A DNA stretch of 64,000 nucleotides from Curtobacterium sp. MCBD17_032 (GTDB lineage Bacteria; Actinomycetota; Actinomycetes; Actinomycetales; Microbacteriaceae). Positions 7,933-17,940 of this stretch are shown one piece after another; position 1 is the first letter of the stretch; the number at the start of each line of letters is the position of its first letter. Where the stretch lies: the NCBI RefSeq assembly GCF_003234855.1, contig NZ_QKTO01000001.1, forward strand, positions 558,001-622,000. Direction: 5' to 3'. Both the position numbers and the translations under genes were made by a program. The notes beneath the pieces were generated by a model, which did not search any database, was not told where the DNA came from, and saw only the letters and a list, made by a program, of their open reading frames with translations.

Positions 7933-10047
7933 GTGGCACAGGACGTGCTCACCGACCTGAACAAGGTCCGCAACATCGGCATCATGGCGCACATCGATGC
8001 CGGCAAGACCACGACGACCGAGCGCATCCTGTTCTACACGGGCATCACGCACAAGATCGGTGAGGTCCACGACGGCGCTGCCACGATGGACTGGATGGCG
8101 CAGGAGCAGGAGCGCGGCATCACGATCACGTCGGCCGCGACGACCTGCTTCTGGGACAACAACCAGATCAACATCATCGACACGCCGGGCCACGTGGACT
8201 TCACGGTCGAGGTGGAGCGCTCGCTCCGCGTCCTCGACGGCGCGGTCGCCGTCTTCGACGGCAAGGAGGGCGTCGAGCCCCAGTCCGAGACCGTGTGGCG
8301 TCAGGCGGACAAGTACAACGTCCCGCGCATCTGCTTCGTCAACAAGATGGACAAGCTCGGTGCGGACTTCTACTTCACCGTCGACACGATCATCAACCGC
8401 CTCGGTGCGGAGCCGCTCGTGCTCCAGCTCCCGATCGGTGCCGAGAACGACTTCGTCGGTGTCATCGACCTGATCGAGATGCACGCCAAGGTCTGGCCGG
8501 GCGATGCCAAGGGTGACGTCACCATGGGTGCCCAGTACGAGGTCCAGGAGATCCCCGCGGACCTCAAGGACCGTGCGGACGAGTACCGCGCCAAGCTCGT
8601 CGAGCGTGTCGCGGAGACCGACGACGCGCTGCTCGAGAAGTACTTCGGTGGCGAAGAGCTCTCCAAGGACGAGATCAAGGCCGCGATCCGCAAGCTGACG
8701 ATCAACTCCGAGGTCTACCCGATCCTGTGCGGCTCGGCGTTCAAGAACCGTGGTGTGCAGCCGATGCTCGACGCGGTCATCGACTACCTCCCGTCGCCGC
8801 TCGACGTCCCGCCGATGATCGGCCACGACGTCAAGGACGAAGAGGTCGAGATCATCCGCAAGCCGGAGGCGACCGAGCCCTTCTCGGCCCTCGCGTTCAA
8901 GGTCGCGGTGCACCCGTTCTTCGGTCGCCTCACCTACGTCCGCGTGTACTCCGGTCACATCGACTCCGGCGCCCAGGTCATCAACTCGACCAAGGGCAAG
9001 AAGGAGCGCATCGGCAAGATCTTCCAGATGCACTCCAACAAGGAGAACCCGGTCGACTCGGTCACCGCCGGCCACATCTACGCGGTCATCGGCCTCAAGG
9101 ACACGACCACGGGTGACACCCTGTGCGACCCGTCGAACCAGGTCGTCCTCGAGTCGATGACGTTCCCGGAGCCGGTCATCGAGGTCGCGATCGAGCCGAA
9201 CACCAAGGCCGACCAGGAGAAGCTCTCCACCGCGATCCAGAAGCTCGCCGAAGAGGACCCGACGTTCCGCGTCGAGCTCAACGCCGAGACCGGTCAGACG
9301 ACGATCAAGGGCATGGGCGAGCTCCACCTCGACATCCTCGTCGACCGCATGAAGCGCGAGTTCAAGGTCGAGGCGAACGTCGGCAAGCCGCAGGTGGCCT
9401 ACCGCGAGACCCTGACCAAGGTCGTCGAGCGCTACGACTACACCCACAAGAAGCAGACCGGTGGTTCCGGTCAGTTCGCGAAGGTGCAGATCGCGCTCGA
9501 GCCGATGCCCGTCACCGCGGAGAAGGTGTACGAGTTCGAGAACGCCGTCACCGGTGGTCGCGTCCCGCGCGAGTACATCCCGTCGGTCGACGCCGGTATC
9601 CAGGACGCGATGCAGGTGGGCGTGCTCGCCGGCTTCCCGACCGTGGGTGTCAAGGCCATCCTCAAGGACGGCGCGGCGCACGACGTCGACTCGTCCGAGA
9701 TGGCGTTCAAGATCGCCGGTTCGATCGCGTACAAGGAAGCGGCCCGCAAGGCCGGTCCCGTGCTGCTCGAGCCGATCATGGCCGTCGAGGTCCGTACGCC
9801 CGAGGAGTACATGGGCGACGTCATCGGCGACCTGAACTCGCGTCGCGGTCAGATCTCCGAGATGACCGATGCGTCGGGCGTCAAGGTGGTCCGCGCGAGC
9901 GTCCCGCTGTCCGAGATGTTCGGGTACGTGGGCGACCTGCGCTCCAAGACCTCTGGTCGTGCTGTCTTCTCCATGGTGTTCGAGACCTACAACGAGGTCC
10001 CGCGCAACGTGGCGGACGAGATCATCCAGAAGAGCACCGGGGCCTGA
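7933..10047 (+). CDS. fusA: Elongation factor G
   Basis: Translocase GTPase, 704 aa from GTG 7933 with GGAGGAA 6-8 nt upstream. The G1 motif [16 protein letters not shown]2/G3 ([25 protein letters not shown]) and G4 NKMD are all present. Domains II-V follow, with the domain IV loop around [15 protein letters not shown] and domain [26 protein letters not shown] (quoted in two overlapping conserved blocks). The 87-bp rpsG-fusA gap contains a GGTGCC/GGCACC-type pairing. Typical fusA1, not a tetracycline-resistance paralogue. Confidence 0.99.
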   Translation: MAQDVLTDLNKVRNIGIMAHIDAGKTTTTERILFYTGITHKIGEVHDGAATMDWMAQEQERGITITSAATTCFWDNNQINIIDTPGHVDFTVEVERSLRVLDGAVAVFDGKEGVEPQSETVWRQADKYNVPRICFVNKMDKLGADFYFTVDTIINRLGAEPLVLQLPIGAENDFVGVIDLIEMHAKVWPGDAKGDVTMGAQYEVQEIPADLKDRADEYRAKLVERVAETDDALLEKYFGGEELSKDEIKAAIRKLTINSEVYPILCGSAFKNRGVQPMLDAVIDYLPSPLDVPPMIGHDVKDEEVEIIRKPEATEPFSALAFKVAVHPFFGRLTYVRVYSGHIDSGAQVINSTKGKKERIGKIFQMHSNKENPVDSVTAGHIYAVIGLKDTTTGDTLCDPSNQVVLESMTFPEPVIEVAIEPNTKADQEKLSTAIQKLAEEDPTFRVELNAETGQTTIKGMGELHLDILVDRMKREFKVEANVGKPQVAYRETLTKVVERYDYTHKKQTGGSGQFAKVQIALEPMPVTAEKVYEFENAVTGGRVPREYIPSVDAGIQDAMQVGVLAGFPTVGVKAILKDGAAHDVDSSEMAFKIAGSIAYKEAARKAGPVLLEPIMAVEVRTPEEYMGDVIGDLNSRRGQISEMTDASGVKVVRASVPLSEMFGYVGDLRSKTSGRAVFSMVFETYNEVPRNVADEIIQKSTGA

Positions 10048-10103
10048 CGCTCCAGCGTCATCCCCAGGCGAGGGTGCCCGGCGACGGGCCCCTCGTCACC
10101 AAG

Positions 10104-10109
10104 TAAAGT
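10104..10109 (+). promoter_or_regulatory. Possible -10 box for a tuf transcript
   Basis: TAAAGT in the 149-bp fusA-tuf gap, about 88 nt before the tuf GTG. No convincing -35 hexamer lies 16-18 nt upstream. A separate tuf promoter is common in actinobacteria, so this is the best candidate, but read-through from fusA would also suffice. Confidence 0.3.
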
Positions 10110-10196
10110 AGAGACACACACACCGCGCGCCAACAGCGCAGGGCCGACCAAGGTCCTGCCGGGGGCGACGCATCCGAGTCCTGAGGAGGACCCACA

Positions 10197-11384
10197 GTGG
10201 CCAAGGCCAAGTTCGAGCGGACCAAGCCGCACGTCAACATCGGAACCATCGGTCACGTCGACCACGGCAAGACCACGCTCACGGCGGCGATCACCAAGGT
10301 TCTGCACGACCAGTACCCGGACCTCAACGAGGCCCGCGACTTCGCGCAGATCGACAACGCTCCCGAAGAGCGCCAGCGCGGCATCACGATCAACATCTCG
10401 CACGTCGAGTACCAGACCGACAAGCGCCACTACGCGCACGTCGACGCTCCTGGTCACGCCGACTACGTGAAGAACATGATCACCGGTGCGGCCCAGATGG
10501 ACGGCGCGATCCTCGTGGTCGCCGCCACCGACGGTCCGATGCCCCAGACGCGTGAGCACGTCCTGCTCGCCCGTCAGGTCGGCGTCCCCTACATCGTCGT
10601 CGCCCTCAACAAGGCCGACATGGTGGACGACGAGGAGATCCTGGAGCTCGTCGAGCTCGAGGTCCGCGAGCTCCTCGGCTCGCAGGAGTTCGACGAGGAC
10701 GCCCCCGTCGTGCAGGTCTCGGCGCTCAAGGCGCTCGAGGGAGACGAGAAGTGGGTCAAGTCCGTCCAGGACCTGATGTCCGCCGTCGACGAGAACGTCC
10801 CGGACCCGGTGCGCGCCACCGACCAGCCGTTCCTCATGCCGATCGAGGACGTCTTCACGATCACCGGTCGTGGAACCGTCGTCACCGGCCGTGTCGAGCG
10901 CGGTGAGCTCGACATCAACTCCGAGGTCGAGATCGTCGGCATCAAGGCGACCCAGAAGACCACGGTCACGGGCATCGAGATGTTCCGCAAGCTGCTGGAC
11001 AAGGCAGTCGCCGGTGACAACACCGGTCTGCTCATCCGTGGCCTCAAGCGCGAGGACGTCGAGCGCGGCCAGGTCGTCGTGAAGCCGGGTTCGGTCACGC
11101 CGCACACCGAGTTCACCGCGAACGCGTACATCCTGAACAAGGAAGAGGGCGGTCGTCACAACCCGTTCTACGCGAACTACCGTCCGCAGTTCTACTTCCG
11201 CACCACGGACGTCACCGGCGTCATCACGCTGCCCGAGGGCACCGAGATGGTCATGCCCGGTGACACCGTCGCCATGACCGTCGAGCTGATCCAGCCGATC
11301 GCCATGGAGGAGGGCCTCCGCTTCGCCATCCGTGAGGGTGGTCGTACGGTCGGCGCCGGTACGGTCGAGAAGATCATCAAGTAA
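10197..11384 (+). CDS. tuf: Elongation factor Tu
   Basis: Delivers aminoacyl-tRNA to the ribosome; 395 aa from GTG 10197 with GAGGAGG upstream. G1 [11 protein letters not shown], switch [28 protein letters not shown] and NKADM are intact, as is the C-terminal barrel ending [17 protein letters not shown]. It has the Q-P-Q-F-Y-F segment ([14 protein letters not shown]) near which elfamycin-resistance changes occur; I see no obvious departure from the family. Closed by a very strong terminator. Confidence 0.99.
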   Translation: MAKAKFERTKPHVNIGTIGHVDHGKTTLTAAITKVLHDQYPDLNEARDFAQIDNAPEERQRGITINISHVEYQTDKRHYAHVDAPGHADYVKNMITGAAQMDGAILVVAATDGPMPQTREHVLLARQVGVPYIVVALNKADMVDDEEILELVELEVRELLGSQEFDEDAPVVQVSALKALEGDEKWVKSVQDLMSAVDENVPDPVRATDQPFLMPIEDVFTITGRGTVVTGRVERGELDINSEVEIVGIKATQKTTVTGIEMFRKLLDKAVAGDNTGLLIRGLKREDVERGQVVVKPGSVTPHTEFTANAYILNKEEGGRHNPFYANYRPQFYFRTTDVTGVITLPEGTEMVMPGDTVAMTVELIQPIAMEEGLRFAIREGGRTVGAGTVEKIIK

Positions 11385-11400
11385 CTCCGGTTGCTCCACG

Positions 11401-11436
11401 AGAGCGGGGTCGGGCCTTCGGGTCCGGCCCCGCTCT
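11401..11436 (+). terminator. Strong intrinsic terminator of the str operon
   Basis: A 16-bp stem (AGAGCGGGGTCGGGCC pairing with its 3' arm, two G-T wobbles) capped by a TTCG tetraloop and followed by TCGTCGTC, 17 bp after the tuf stop. Confidence 0.93.
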
Positions 11437-11503
11437 TCGTCGTCTCCGCAGCGGGCGAGGCGGCAGGGGCCGCCCGCGGGGTACGTTCCTGCAGCGTCCG
11501 GCA

Positions 11504-12505
11504 GTGCCGAGGGTGTTGCATCGGGTCGTGACACGTCTGCGCCGTTCCTCGACCAAGGGTCGCGGGTACCACCGCGTCCGCAGCGGCAAGGGCTTCTCCT
11601 ACCGCGACCCGTACGGCACGACGGTCGCCGACCCGGAGGTGCGGCAGCGCCTCGAGGACCTCGCGATCCCGCCGGCGTGGGACGACGTGTGGATCTCCCC
11701 GTACGAGAACGGCCACATCCTGGCCACGGGCATCGACGGCGCCGGTCGCCGGCAGTACATGTACCACCCGTCGTGGCGTGACCGGATGGACAAGATCAAG
11801 TACGACCGCGCCCTCGCCCTCGCCGAGTCACTGCCGGCTGCCCGGCGGATGGTGACGCAGGACCTGCGTCGCCCGGACCCGGATCGTCGTCGGGCGCTCG
11901 CTGCTGCGTTCCGGATGCTCGACCAGGGTTCGCTGCGTGTGGGGTCCGAGCGGTACGCCACCGAGCACGGCAGCCACGGCCTGTCGACACTGCTCTGCTC
12001 ACACGCCCACATCTCCGGGGACGACATCGAGCTCGGGTTCCCCGGCAAGAGCCACCAGGCATGGTCGTCGACGATCCACGACGCGGACCTCGCCCGGGTC
12101 CTGGTGGGGATGAAGCGCCGCGGTGCGAACGCCCGCCTGCTCTCCTTCCGCGAGCGGCGGGGGGACGACTGGCAGCCGGTGACGGCGGAGGACATCAACG
12201 CCTACGTCAAGGAGCGTGCGGGGGAGGAGTTCACCGCGAAGGACTTCCGCACGCTACACGGCACGGTCGCGGCCGCGGTCGACCTGGCCCGGACCGGTGT
12301 CCTGTCGAGTCAGGCGAAGCGCAAGAAGGCGATCTCGCACGCGGTGAAGGCCGCGAGCGAGGTCCTCGGCAACACCCCGACCGTCGCCCGCCAGAGCTAC
12401 ATCGACCCGCGGCTGCTCGACGCGTACGAGCATGGTGAGACGATCGACCCGGCGCGACTGCACGCCGCCGAGGCCGAGGTCCGGGCCCTGCTCTACCGGC
12501 AGTGA
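11504..12505 (+). CDS. DNA topoisomerase type IB (poxvirus/bacterial family)
   Basis: Nicks one DNA strand through a 3'-phosphotyrosine and swivels it without ATP; 333 aa, normal for the small bacterial TopIB family. The N-terminal half has [11 protein letters not shown] and [22 protein letters not shown], with [15 protein letters not shown]. The catalytic half has [20 protein letters not shown] (first active-site Arg), GKSHQAW (Lys region), the helix [11 protein letters not shown], and the nucleophile in [14 protein letters not shown] near the C terminus. A TACGTT box at 11482-11487 precedes it. Starts at GTG 11504, 11513 or 11528 are all possible. An accessory gene sitting between tuf and rpsJ. 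Confidence 0.88.
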   Translation: MPRVLHRVVTRLRRSSTKGRGYHRVRSGKGFSYRDPYGTTVADPEVRQRLEDLAIPPAWDDVWISPYENGHILATGIDGAGRRQYMYHPSWRDRMDKIKYDRALALAESLPAARRMVTQDLRRPDPDRRRALAAAFRMLDQGSLRVGSERYATEHGSHGLSTLLCSHAHISGDDIELGFPGKSHQAWSSTIHDADLARVLVGMKRRGANARLLSFRERRGDDWQPVTAEDINAYVKERAGEEFTAKDFRTLHGTVAAAVDLARTGVLSSQAKRKKAISHAVKAASEVLGNTPTVARQSYIDPRLLDAYEHGETIDPARLHAAEAEVRALLYRQ

Positions 12506-12537
12506 CGTGACCGGTCGCCCGCGGTTCCCGGATGACG

Positions 12538-12543
12538 TAGCGT
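12538..12543 (+). promoter_or_regulatory. -10 box of the DarT-like gene
   Basis: TAGCGT, 49 nt before the GTG start at 12593. GGAAGGACC precedes that start codon, so this gene has a short leader and its own promoter rather than depending on the topoisomerase gene. Confidence 0.45.
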
Positions 12544-12592
12544 TGGTGGTCGTGCCCGCCCACCCCACGAGGCACGGAAGGACCCATCAGTC

Positions 12593-13390
12593 GTGACCGA
12601 CGAGTGCATCCACGGTTTCCCCATCGAGCTCTGCGACATCTGCTCCCCACGGCAGCGTGACCCGGAGACCATCACCAAGACCCCGGCGCCGCGGCGCACG
12701 CGCGTGACGACGTCGCTGCGCTCCGCCCCGACGAACGCCGCCGGGAAGGCGGTCGAGCCGACCCTGCCCGCCACCCGCGACTTCGCCGCACTGCGGGCGC
12801 ACCACGTCACGCACGTGGACAACCTGGCGTCGATCGTCGCCGAGGGCGCGATCCTCGCCGCCGACCAGGCCGCGCCGTCCGTCGACGTCAGCGCCGCGGC
12901 CACCCGGGAGGCCCGGCGTGCGGCGGTCGCTCCGGACGGTTCCAGCGTGGCCGGCCACGTGCCCTTCACCCTCTCGCCTGACGCGCGACGCTGGGACGAG
13001 CTCCGGTCCGGCGCGGAGGAGGAGCGCTGGTCCGACACCGCCCGGCGCACCCGCGCGACGGAGTTCGTGGTGCTCGTGGTCCCCACGACCGCGTTCGGTG
13101 CGTCGGTGATCCTCGCGGACACCGATGCGGAGGACCCGGACGTCCGCTTCGCCGTCGGTCCGGAGGCCGCGACGAACCTCCTCCGCCGCACCGACATCAC
13201 CGACCCGTCCATGCACGGGGTCGAACTGCTCGCCGGCCCGCGGGTCCCGCTGTCCTCGGTCGCGCTCGTGGGCGTGCCGAACGACCGTGTCCGCCAGCAG
13301 GTCAAGGCCGTCTTCGCCGAGCAGGGCGGACCGTCGCCACGTGTCGCCGTGTTCCCGCCGTGGTTCGTCCCGCCGCTGCCCGAGGACTGA
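12593..13390 (+). CDS. DarT-like (DUF4433) ADP-ribosyltransferase-fold protein with N-terminal Cys/His motif
   Basis: 265 aa. Residues 70-240 match the DarT pattern: [19 protein letters not shown] (70-88), a helix with R109 (REARRAAV), [14 protein letters not shown] (121-134; DarT proteins have VPFYF-PRSPM here), and [21 protein letters not shown] (208-228), where E211 aligns with the catalytic Glu of the AExLV motif. DarT enzymes add ADP-ribose to thymidine in single-stranded DNA and are normally paired with the macrodomain antitoxin DarG. None is adjacent here. The N terminus has C5-x-H7...C14-x2-C17, a zinc-ribbon-like cluster not part of classical DarT. The F-T-L-S-P change may alter or abolish activity. 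The family call is good; the activity is inferred. Confidence 0.7.
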   Translation: MTDECIHGFPIELCDICSPRQRDPETITKTPAPRRTRVTTSLRSAPTNAAGKAVEPTLPATRDFAALRAHHVTHVDNLASIVAEGAILAADQAAPSVDVSAAATREARRAAVAPDGSSVAGHVPFTLSPDARRWDELRSGAEEERWSDTARRTRATEFVVLVVPTTAFGASVILADTDAEDPDVRFAVGPEAATNLLRRTDITDPSMHGVELLAGPRVPLSSVALVGVPNDRVRQQVKAVFAEQGGPSPRVAVFPPWFVPPLPED

Positions 13391-13416
13391 CGCCGGACGC
13401 GACGTCCCGGACATGC

Positions 13417-13453
13417 CGACGCCCCGGTCTCCCGTGTGGGAGCCGGGGCGTCG
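13417..13453. terminator. Bidirectional terminator between converging genes
   Basis: CGACGCCCCGG-t-CTCCC pairs with GGGAG-CCGGGGCGTCG around a GTGT loop (16 bp with one bulge). It lies between the DarT-like gene (+) and the methyltransferase gene (-), and can serve both. Confidence 0.85.
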
Positions 13454-13484
13454 TGCGTCCGGTGGACCTGCTGCGTCAGCGGGG

Positions 13485-14282
13485 TCAGCGGTGCCGACGG
13501 GAGCGCGCGTAGAGCACGATCCCGGCGACGACGGAGACGTTGAGCGACTCCACCCGGCCGTCGATCGGCACGGACACGGTCTGCGTGGCGAGGTCCTGCA
13601 GCACGTCGGACGCCCCGGTCTTCTCGGCGCCGAGCAACAGTGCGACGTCCTCGTCCAGGTCGCCGATCGACTCGGGGGAGAGCGTGCCGTCCATGTCGAC
13701 GTCGACCACGCGGAGCCCGGACTCGCCGAGCCACCGGGCGACGCGCTCGCGGGTCTCGAGCAGGACCGGCACCGAGAACACGTGGCCGCGGCTGGCGCGC
13801 ACGACACGACGGTCGGCGATCGTGGGGAGGTCGCTGTCGACGAGCACGACGCCTCGTGCGCCGAGGCCGACGGCCGTGCGCACGATGGCACCGATGTTGC
13901 CGACGATCTTCACGCCGTCCAGGACGAGCACGTCCCCGGTGCCCTCGGCGAGGGCGGAGAAGCGGGCCGGTGCCGGGACGTTCGCGACGCCGAAGACCTT
14001 CGGACGCTTCTCGGAGCGGAACACCCTGGTCAGGACGGCCGGGTCGACGAGCCGGACCGACACCCCGTGTTCGCTGCAGAGCGCGGCGAGCTGGCTCGGG
14101 AACTCCCGGCTCGACTCCCCGTACACCTCGACGAACCGCACGCCGGCTCGGAGGGCCTGCACGAGGGGCTCGAGGTCCTCGACGATCGCGGTGCGGACGG
14201 CACCGCGCGAGGGCTTCGCGAGGTCGGCGAGACGCTGCACCGCGGGATCGGACGGGTCGGTGAGCACTTCGGGTTCCGGCAT
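13485..14282 (-). CDS. tsnR: 23S rRNA 2'-O-methyltransferase of the TsnR/NshR thiopeptide-resistance family
   Basis: 265 aa, close to the 269 aa of Streptomyces TsnR, and similar along its whole length as I recall that protein: N-terminal [14 protein letters not shown]-like block ([18 protein letters not shown]), an L30e-like substrate domain with VEVYG and FPSQLAALC, then the SPOUT domain. The SPOUT domain has [47 protein letters not shown] and [18 protein letters not shown], which form the trefoil-knot AdoMet site. Known family members methylate A1067 (E. coli numbering) and block thiostrepton/nosiheptide binding. A TAACCT -10 box (14294-14289) sits 6 nt before the ATG, so the transcript is probably leaderless. 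Not part of a biosynthetic cluster here. Confidence 0.82.
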   Translation of the reverse strand: MPEPEVLTDPSDPAVQRLADLAKPSRGAVRTAIVEDLEPLVQALRAGVRFVEVYGESSREFPSQLAALCSEHGVSVRLVDPAVLTRVFRSEKRPKVFGVANVPAPARFSALAEGTGDVLVLDGVKIVGNIGAIVRTAVGLGARGVVLVDSDLPTIADRRVVRASRGHVFSVPVLLETRERVARWLGESGLRVVDVDMDGTLSPESIGDLDEDVALLLGAEKTGASDVLQDLATQTVSVPIDGRVESLNVSVVAGIVLYARSRRHR

Positions 14283-14294
14283 GCGCGAAGGTTA

Positions 14295-14829
14295 GCAGCG
14301 GCGCGCAGCGCCGCTCCGGGAGGGTGGTGGCGAGCGCCCGCCGGACGCGCGTCGCGGGCGGACGTGGGCGGGCCTCCAGGCCGGATGCGCTCGCACGAGG
14401 TGCCCGTCACGGCCGTCCCGGGAGACCCGGGGGAGCGTCGCCGACACGCCGCTCGGATCGCGACACGCCCGGGTTGCACGCACGCGGGGCCTATGGGAGA
14501 CTTGTCCGGTTCCGAAATTCCGCGGGCGTTCGCGCCCGCAGGGTCACTGCTCTGGCAGTGCACAACCCCCCTGTCCAGCAGGGCTGGGTTGGGCCGCAGG
14601 CAGCAGAACACGATCGTCATCCTCGAGCACCACGGCGCGACAGTGCCCGGTGTGGGTGACGACATGTCCGCCCGGGTGGCTGAGGCCCCCGCGCGGTTGA
14701 CAGGAGAACAGCGGTCATCCCCTCCGGGCGGAGCCGGTGGTTCACGTAAACAGCCGGGCACGCGACAGCGGAGTCCCGGCGGCGTCAGGCGGCCTGCGGG
14801 TGCGCGGCGCAGAGAGGACAGGAAAACAC
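14295..14829 (+). promoter_or_regulatory. S10 operon promoter region and structured leader
   Basis: No gene is seen in these 535 bp. TTGCAC at 14474-14479 is a -35 candidate. Possible -10 boxes are GAGACT (14497, 17-bp spacing, poor match) and TATGGG (14492, only 12 bp), so the exact promoter is uncertain. Downstream lie three consecutive hairpins: GCGGGCG-TTCG-CGCCCGC (14522-14539), CACTGC-TCTG-GCAGTG (14545-14560) and AACCC/CCCTG...CAGGG/GGGTT (about 14564-14590). Their position fits an attenuator or ribosomal-protein feedback site, as known for the unrelated E. coli S10 leader (L4). This mechanism is inferred. Confidence 0.5.
14366..14384 (+). repeat. Interspersed element, full copy (CGGGCCTCCAGGCCGG)
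   Basis: CGGGCCTCCAGGCCGG inside the divergent gap between the tsnR-like gene and the S10 leader. It is identical over 16 bp to the copy at 27688-27703. Confidence 0.6.
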
Positions 14830-15138
14830 ATGGCGGGACAGAAGATCCGCATCCGGCTCAAGTCGTACGACCACGAGGTCATCGACACGTCGGCCCGGAA
14901 GATCGTCGACACGGTGACCCGTGCCGGTGCGACCGTGGTCGGCCCGGTGCCGCTCCCCACCGAGAAGAACGTGATCCCCGTGATCCGTTCTCCCCACAAG
15001 TACAAGGACTCGCGCGAGCACTTCGAGAAGCGCACGCACAAGCGGGTCATCGACATCGTCGACCCGACGCCGAAGGCCGTCGACTCGCTCATGCGACTCG
15101 ACCTCCCGGCGGACGTCAACATCGAGATCAAGCTGTAA
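14830..15138 (+). CDS. rpsJ: 30S ribosomal protein S10
   Basis: First gene of the S10 operon; 102 aa, standard. It starts [22 protein letters not shown], with [19 protein letters not shown] forming the long loop in the 30S head. The ATG follows AGAGGACAGGA. In other bacteria S10 also joins NusB in antitermination, a role that would apply to rRNA operons elsewhere. Confidence 0.99.
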   Translation: MAGQKIRIRLKSYDHEVIDTSARKIVDTVTRAGATVVGPVPLPTEKNVIPVIRSPHKYKDSREHFEKRTHKRVIDIVDPTPKAVDSLMRLDLPADVNIEIKL

Positions 15139-15152
15139 GGGGGCTGGAACTC

Positions 15153-15806
15153 ATGGCGAACTCAACCAAGACCGTCAAGGGCCTCCTCGGCAAGAAGCTC
15201 GGGATGACCCAGGTGTGGGACGAGAACAACAAGTTCATCCCCGTCACCGTGATCGAGGTCGGCCCGAACGTGGTCACCCAGATCCGCAACGTCGAGCGCG
15301 ACGGCTACGAGGCGATCCAGATCGCCGCGGGCCAGATCGACCCCCGCAAGGTGAACAAGCCGGCCGCCGGCCACTTCGAGGCCGCCGGGGTCACCCCGCG
15401 CCGCACCCTCACCGAGATCCGGACGAACGACTCCGCCGAGTACGCACTCGGCCAGGAGCTCACGGTCGACCTGTTCGAGGCGGGCCAGAAGGTCGACGTC
15501 GTCGGCACCAGCAAGGGCAAGGGCTTCGCCGGTGTCATGAAGCGTCACAACTTCGCCGGTGTCTCCGCCTCGCACGGTTCGCACCGCAACCACCGCAAGC
15601 CCGGTTCGATCGGCGCCTCCTCGACCCCGTCGCGTGTCTTCAAGGGCATGCGCATGGCCGGTCGGATGGGTGGCGACCGCGTGACCGTCCTCAACCTCAC
15701 GGTCCACGCCGTCGACGCCGAGAAGGGTCTGCTGCTCGTCAAGGGCGCCGTCCCCGGTGCTCGTGGCCGTTCCGTCTTCGTCCGCACCGCCGTGAAGGGT
15801 AAGTGA
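15153..15806 (+). CDS. rplC: 50S ribosomal protein L3
   Basis: 217 aa. Start ATG 15153 after GGGGGCTGG. The conserved [15 protein letters not shown], the [17 protein letters not shown] stretch and the methylated-Gln region of the long finger loop near the peptidyl-transferase centre ([16 protein letters not shown]) are intact. One of the first assembly proteins of the 50S subunit. Confidence 0.99.
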   Translation: MANSTKTVKGLLGKKLGMTQVWDENNKFIPVTVIEVGPNVVTQIRNVERDGYEAIQIAAGQIDPRKVNKPAAGHFEAAGVTPRRTLTEIRTNDSAEYALGQELTVDLFEAGQKVDVVGTSKGKGFAGVMKRHNFAGVSASHGSHRNHRKPGSIGASSTPSRVFKGMRMAGRMGGDRVTVLNLTVHAVDAEKGLLLVKGAVPGARGRSVFVRTAVKGK

Positions 15807-15808
15807 TC

Positions 15809-16468
15809 ATGGCCACCACGACCGCAACCACGATCGACGTCCTGGACGCCTCGGGTGAGAAGTCCGGCACCGTCGAGCTCCCCGCAGCGATCTTCGACGT
15901 CGAGACCAACGTCCCGCTGATCCACCAGGTCGTCACCGCGCAGCTCGCAGCCGCGCGTCAGGGCACCCACAAGACCAAGAACCGTGGCGAAGTCCGCGGT
16001 GCCGGTCGCAAGCCGTTCAAGCAGAAGGGCACCGGCCGCTCCCGTCAGGGTTCGGTCCGCGCTCCGGAGCACACCGGTGGTGGCGTCGTTCACGGACCGA
16101 CCCCCCGCGACTACTCGCAGCGCACCCCGAAGAAGATGATCGCCGCAGCCCTGCTCGGCTCGCTCTCGGACCGCGCCCGCGGTGGCCGCATCTCCGCTGT
16201 GGAGGGCTTCATCGCGGCCGAGACGCCGTCGACGAAGGTCGCCCGCACGCTCATCGAGAAGGTCGCGCCCGTCAAGAACGTGCTCGTCGTGCTCGAGTCG
16301 GGCGACGAGCTCACGCTCAAGTCGATCCGCAACCTGCCGAACGTCCACGCGCTCTCGTACGGCCAGCTGAACGCCTACGACGTCCTCCGTGCGGACGCCG
16401 TCGTCTTCAGCAAGAGCGCCCTCGACGCCTTCATCGCGTCGAAGACCGCGAAGGAGATCACCGCATGA
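15809..16468 (+). CDS. rplD: 50S ribosomal protein L4
   Basis: 219 aa from ATG 15809, 2 bp after the rplC stop; an in-frame GTG at 15803 would overlap it. The extended exit-tunnel loop [19 protein letters not shown] is intact, the site where macrolide-resistance changes arise in other species. In E. coli L4 represses its own operon; the leader structures upstream of rpsJ make a similar loop conceivable here. Confidence 0.98.
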   Translation: MATTTATTIDVLDASGEKSGTVELPAAIFDVETNVPLIHQVVTAQLAAARQGTHKTKNRGEVRGAGRKPFKQKGTGRSRQGSVRAPEHTGGGVVHGPTPRDYSQRTPKKMIAAALLGSLSDRARGGRISAVEGFIAAETPSTKVARTLIEKVAPVKNVLVVLESGDELTLKSIRNLPNVHALSYGQLNAYDVLRADAVVFSKSALDAFIASKTAKEITA

Positions 16469-16764
16469 GCGGCTTCAACAAGGACCCGCGCGACATCATC
16501 ATCTCGCCGGTCGTGTCGGAGAAGAGCTACGGCCTCATCGACCAGGGCAAGTACACGTTCCTCGTGGACCCCCGTGCGAACAAGACCGAGATCAAGCTCG
16601 CGATCGAGAAGATCTTCGACGTCAAGGTCGCCGGCATCAACACGCTGAACCGTCCGGGCAAGACCCGCCGGACCAAGTTCGGGATCGGCAAGCGCAAGGA
16701 CACCAAGCGCGCCATCGTGACGCTCAAGTCCGGTTCGATCGACATCTTCACGGCTGTCGGCTGA
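16465..16764 (+). CDS. rplW: 50S ribosomal protein L23
   Basis: 99 aa. ATG overlaps the rplD stop (ATGA). It contains [13 protein letters not shown] and the loop [12 protein letters not shown]-like segment ([18 protein letters not shown]). It sits at the tunnel exit and is the docking site for trigger factor and SRP. Confidence 0.98.
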   Translation: MSGFNKDPRDIIISPVVSEKSYGLIDQGKYTFLVDPRANKTEIKLAIEKIFDVKVAGINTLNRPGKTRRTKFGIGKRKDTKRAIVTLKSGSIDIFTAVG

Positions 16765-16782
16765 GGACCAGAGGGATAAATC

Positions 16783-17622
16783 ATGGCTATTCGTAACTAC
16801 AAGCCCACGACCCCCGGTCGTCGCGGCTCCTCGGTCGCCGACTTCGCCGAGATCACCCGTTCGACCCCGGAGAAGTCCCTGCTCCGTCCGCTGCCGAAGA
16901 CCGGTGGCCGGAACAGCTCGGGCCGCATCACGACGCGTCACATCGGTGGTGGCCACAAGCGCCAGTACCGCGTGATCGACTTCCGTCGTGCCGACAAGGA
17001 CGGCGTCGACGCGAAGGTCGCGCACATCGAGTACGACCCGAACCGCACGGCGCGCATCGCGCTCCTGCACTTCGTGGACGGCACCAAGCGCTACATCATC
17101 GCCCCGAACAAGCTCAAGCAGGGCGACGTCGTCGAGACGGGCCCCGGCGCGGACATCAAGCCGGGCAACAACCTGCCGCTGCGCAACATCCCCGTCGGTA
17201 CCGTGATCCACGCGATCGAGCTCCGCCCGGGTGGCGGCGCGAAGATGGCCCGGTCCGCCGGTGCCTCGGTGCGTCTCGTCGCCAAGGACGGCCCCTACGC
17301 GCAGCTCCGTCTGCCGTCGGGCGAGGTCCGCAACGTCGACGCCCGCTGCCGTGCCACCATCGGCGAGGTCGGCAACGCCGAGCAGTCGAACATCAACTGG
17401 GGCAAGGCCGGCCGCATGCGCTGGAAGGGCGTCCGCCCGACCGTGCGTGGTGTCGCGATGAACCCGGTCGACCACCCGCACGGTGGTGGTGAGGGCAAGA
17501 CGTCCGGTGGTCGTCACCCGGTCAGCCCCTGGGGCCAGGCCGAGGGCCGCACGCGCAAGCCCAACAAGCCGAGCGACAAGCTCATCGTCCGTCGCCGTAA
17601 CGCCGGCAAGAAGCGCAAGTAG
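16783..17622 (+). CDS. rplB: 50S ribosomal protein L2
   Basis: 279 aa. It begins [18 protein letters not shown] and has the RNA-binding domain with [16 protein letters not shown] and [11 protein letters not shown]. The conserved C-terminal block [16 protein letters not shown] contains the histidine close to the peptidyl-transferase centre. It follows rplW by 18 bp. Confidence 0.99.
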   Translation: MAIRNYKPTTPGRRGSSVADFAEITRSTPEKSLLRPLPKTGGRNSSGRITTRHIGGGHKRQYRVIDFRRADKDGVDAKVAHIEYDPNRTARIALLHFVDGTKRYIIAPNKLKQGDVVETGPGADIKPGNNLPLRNIPVGTVIHAIELRPGGGAKMARSAGASVRLVAKDGPYAQLRLPSGEVRNVDARCRATIGEVGNAEQSNINWGKAGRMRWKGVRPTVRGVAMNPVDHPHGGGEGKTSGGRHPVSPWGQAEGRTRKPNKPSDKLIVRRRNAGKKRK

Positions 17623-17633
17623 GAGTTCCGAAG

Positions 17634-17915
17634 ATGCCACGCAGTCTGAAGAAGGGCCCCTTCGTCGACGAGCACCTGCTCCGCAAGGTCGTCACGCAGA
17701 ACGAGGCCAACACCAAGAACGTGATCCGTACCTGGTCGCGTCGGTCGATGATCGTCCCGAACATGCTCGGTCACACCATCGCGGTGCACGACGGCCGCAA
17801 GCACATCCCGGTGTTCGTCACCGAGTCGATGGTCGGTCACAAGCTCGGCGAGTTCGCGCCGACCCGCACCTTCCGCGGCCACGTGAAGGACGACAAGAAG
17901 GGCCGTCGCCGCTAG
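17634..17915 (+). CDS. rpsS: 30S ribosomal protein S19
   Basis: 93 aa. It starts [19 protein letters not shown] and includes [22 protein letters not shown] and [20 protein letters not shown] lies 6-10 nt upstream of the ATG. It sits in the 30S head next to S13. Confidence 0.99.
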   Translation: MPRSLKKGPFVDEHLLRKVVTQNEANTKNVIRTWSRRSMIVPNMLGHTIAVHDGRKHIPVFVTESMVGHKLGEFAPTRTFRGHVKDDKKGRRR

Positions 17916-17940
17916 GGCGGCGACGCAGAGGAGGAACGAA

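Noticed and set aside
7846-9681. 611-residue open frame antisense to fusA
   Set aside because: Leucine/valine/aspartate shadow of a conserved gene; no family resemblance.
10048-10196. Separate gene between fusA and tuf
   Set aside because: Only 149 bp with no start plus RBS in any frame; treated as leader.
14366-14384. CGGGCCTCCAGGCCGG as an S10 operator
   Set aside because: The same sequence occurs at other unrelated loci, so it is better explained as a copy of the interspersed repeat.
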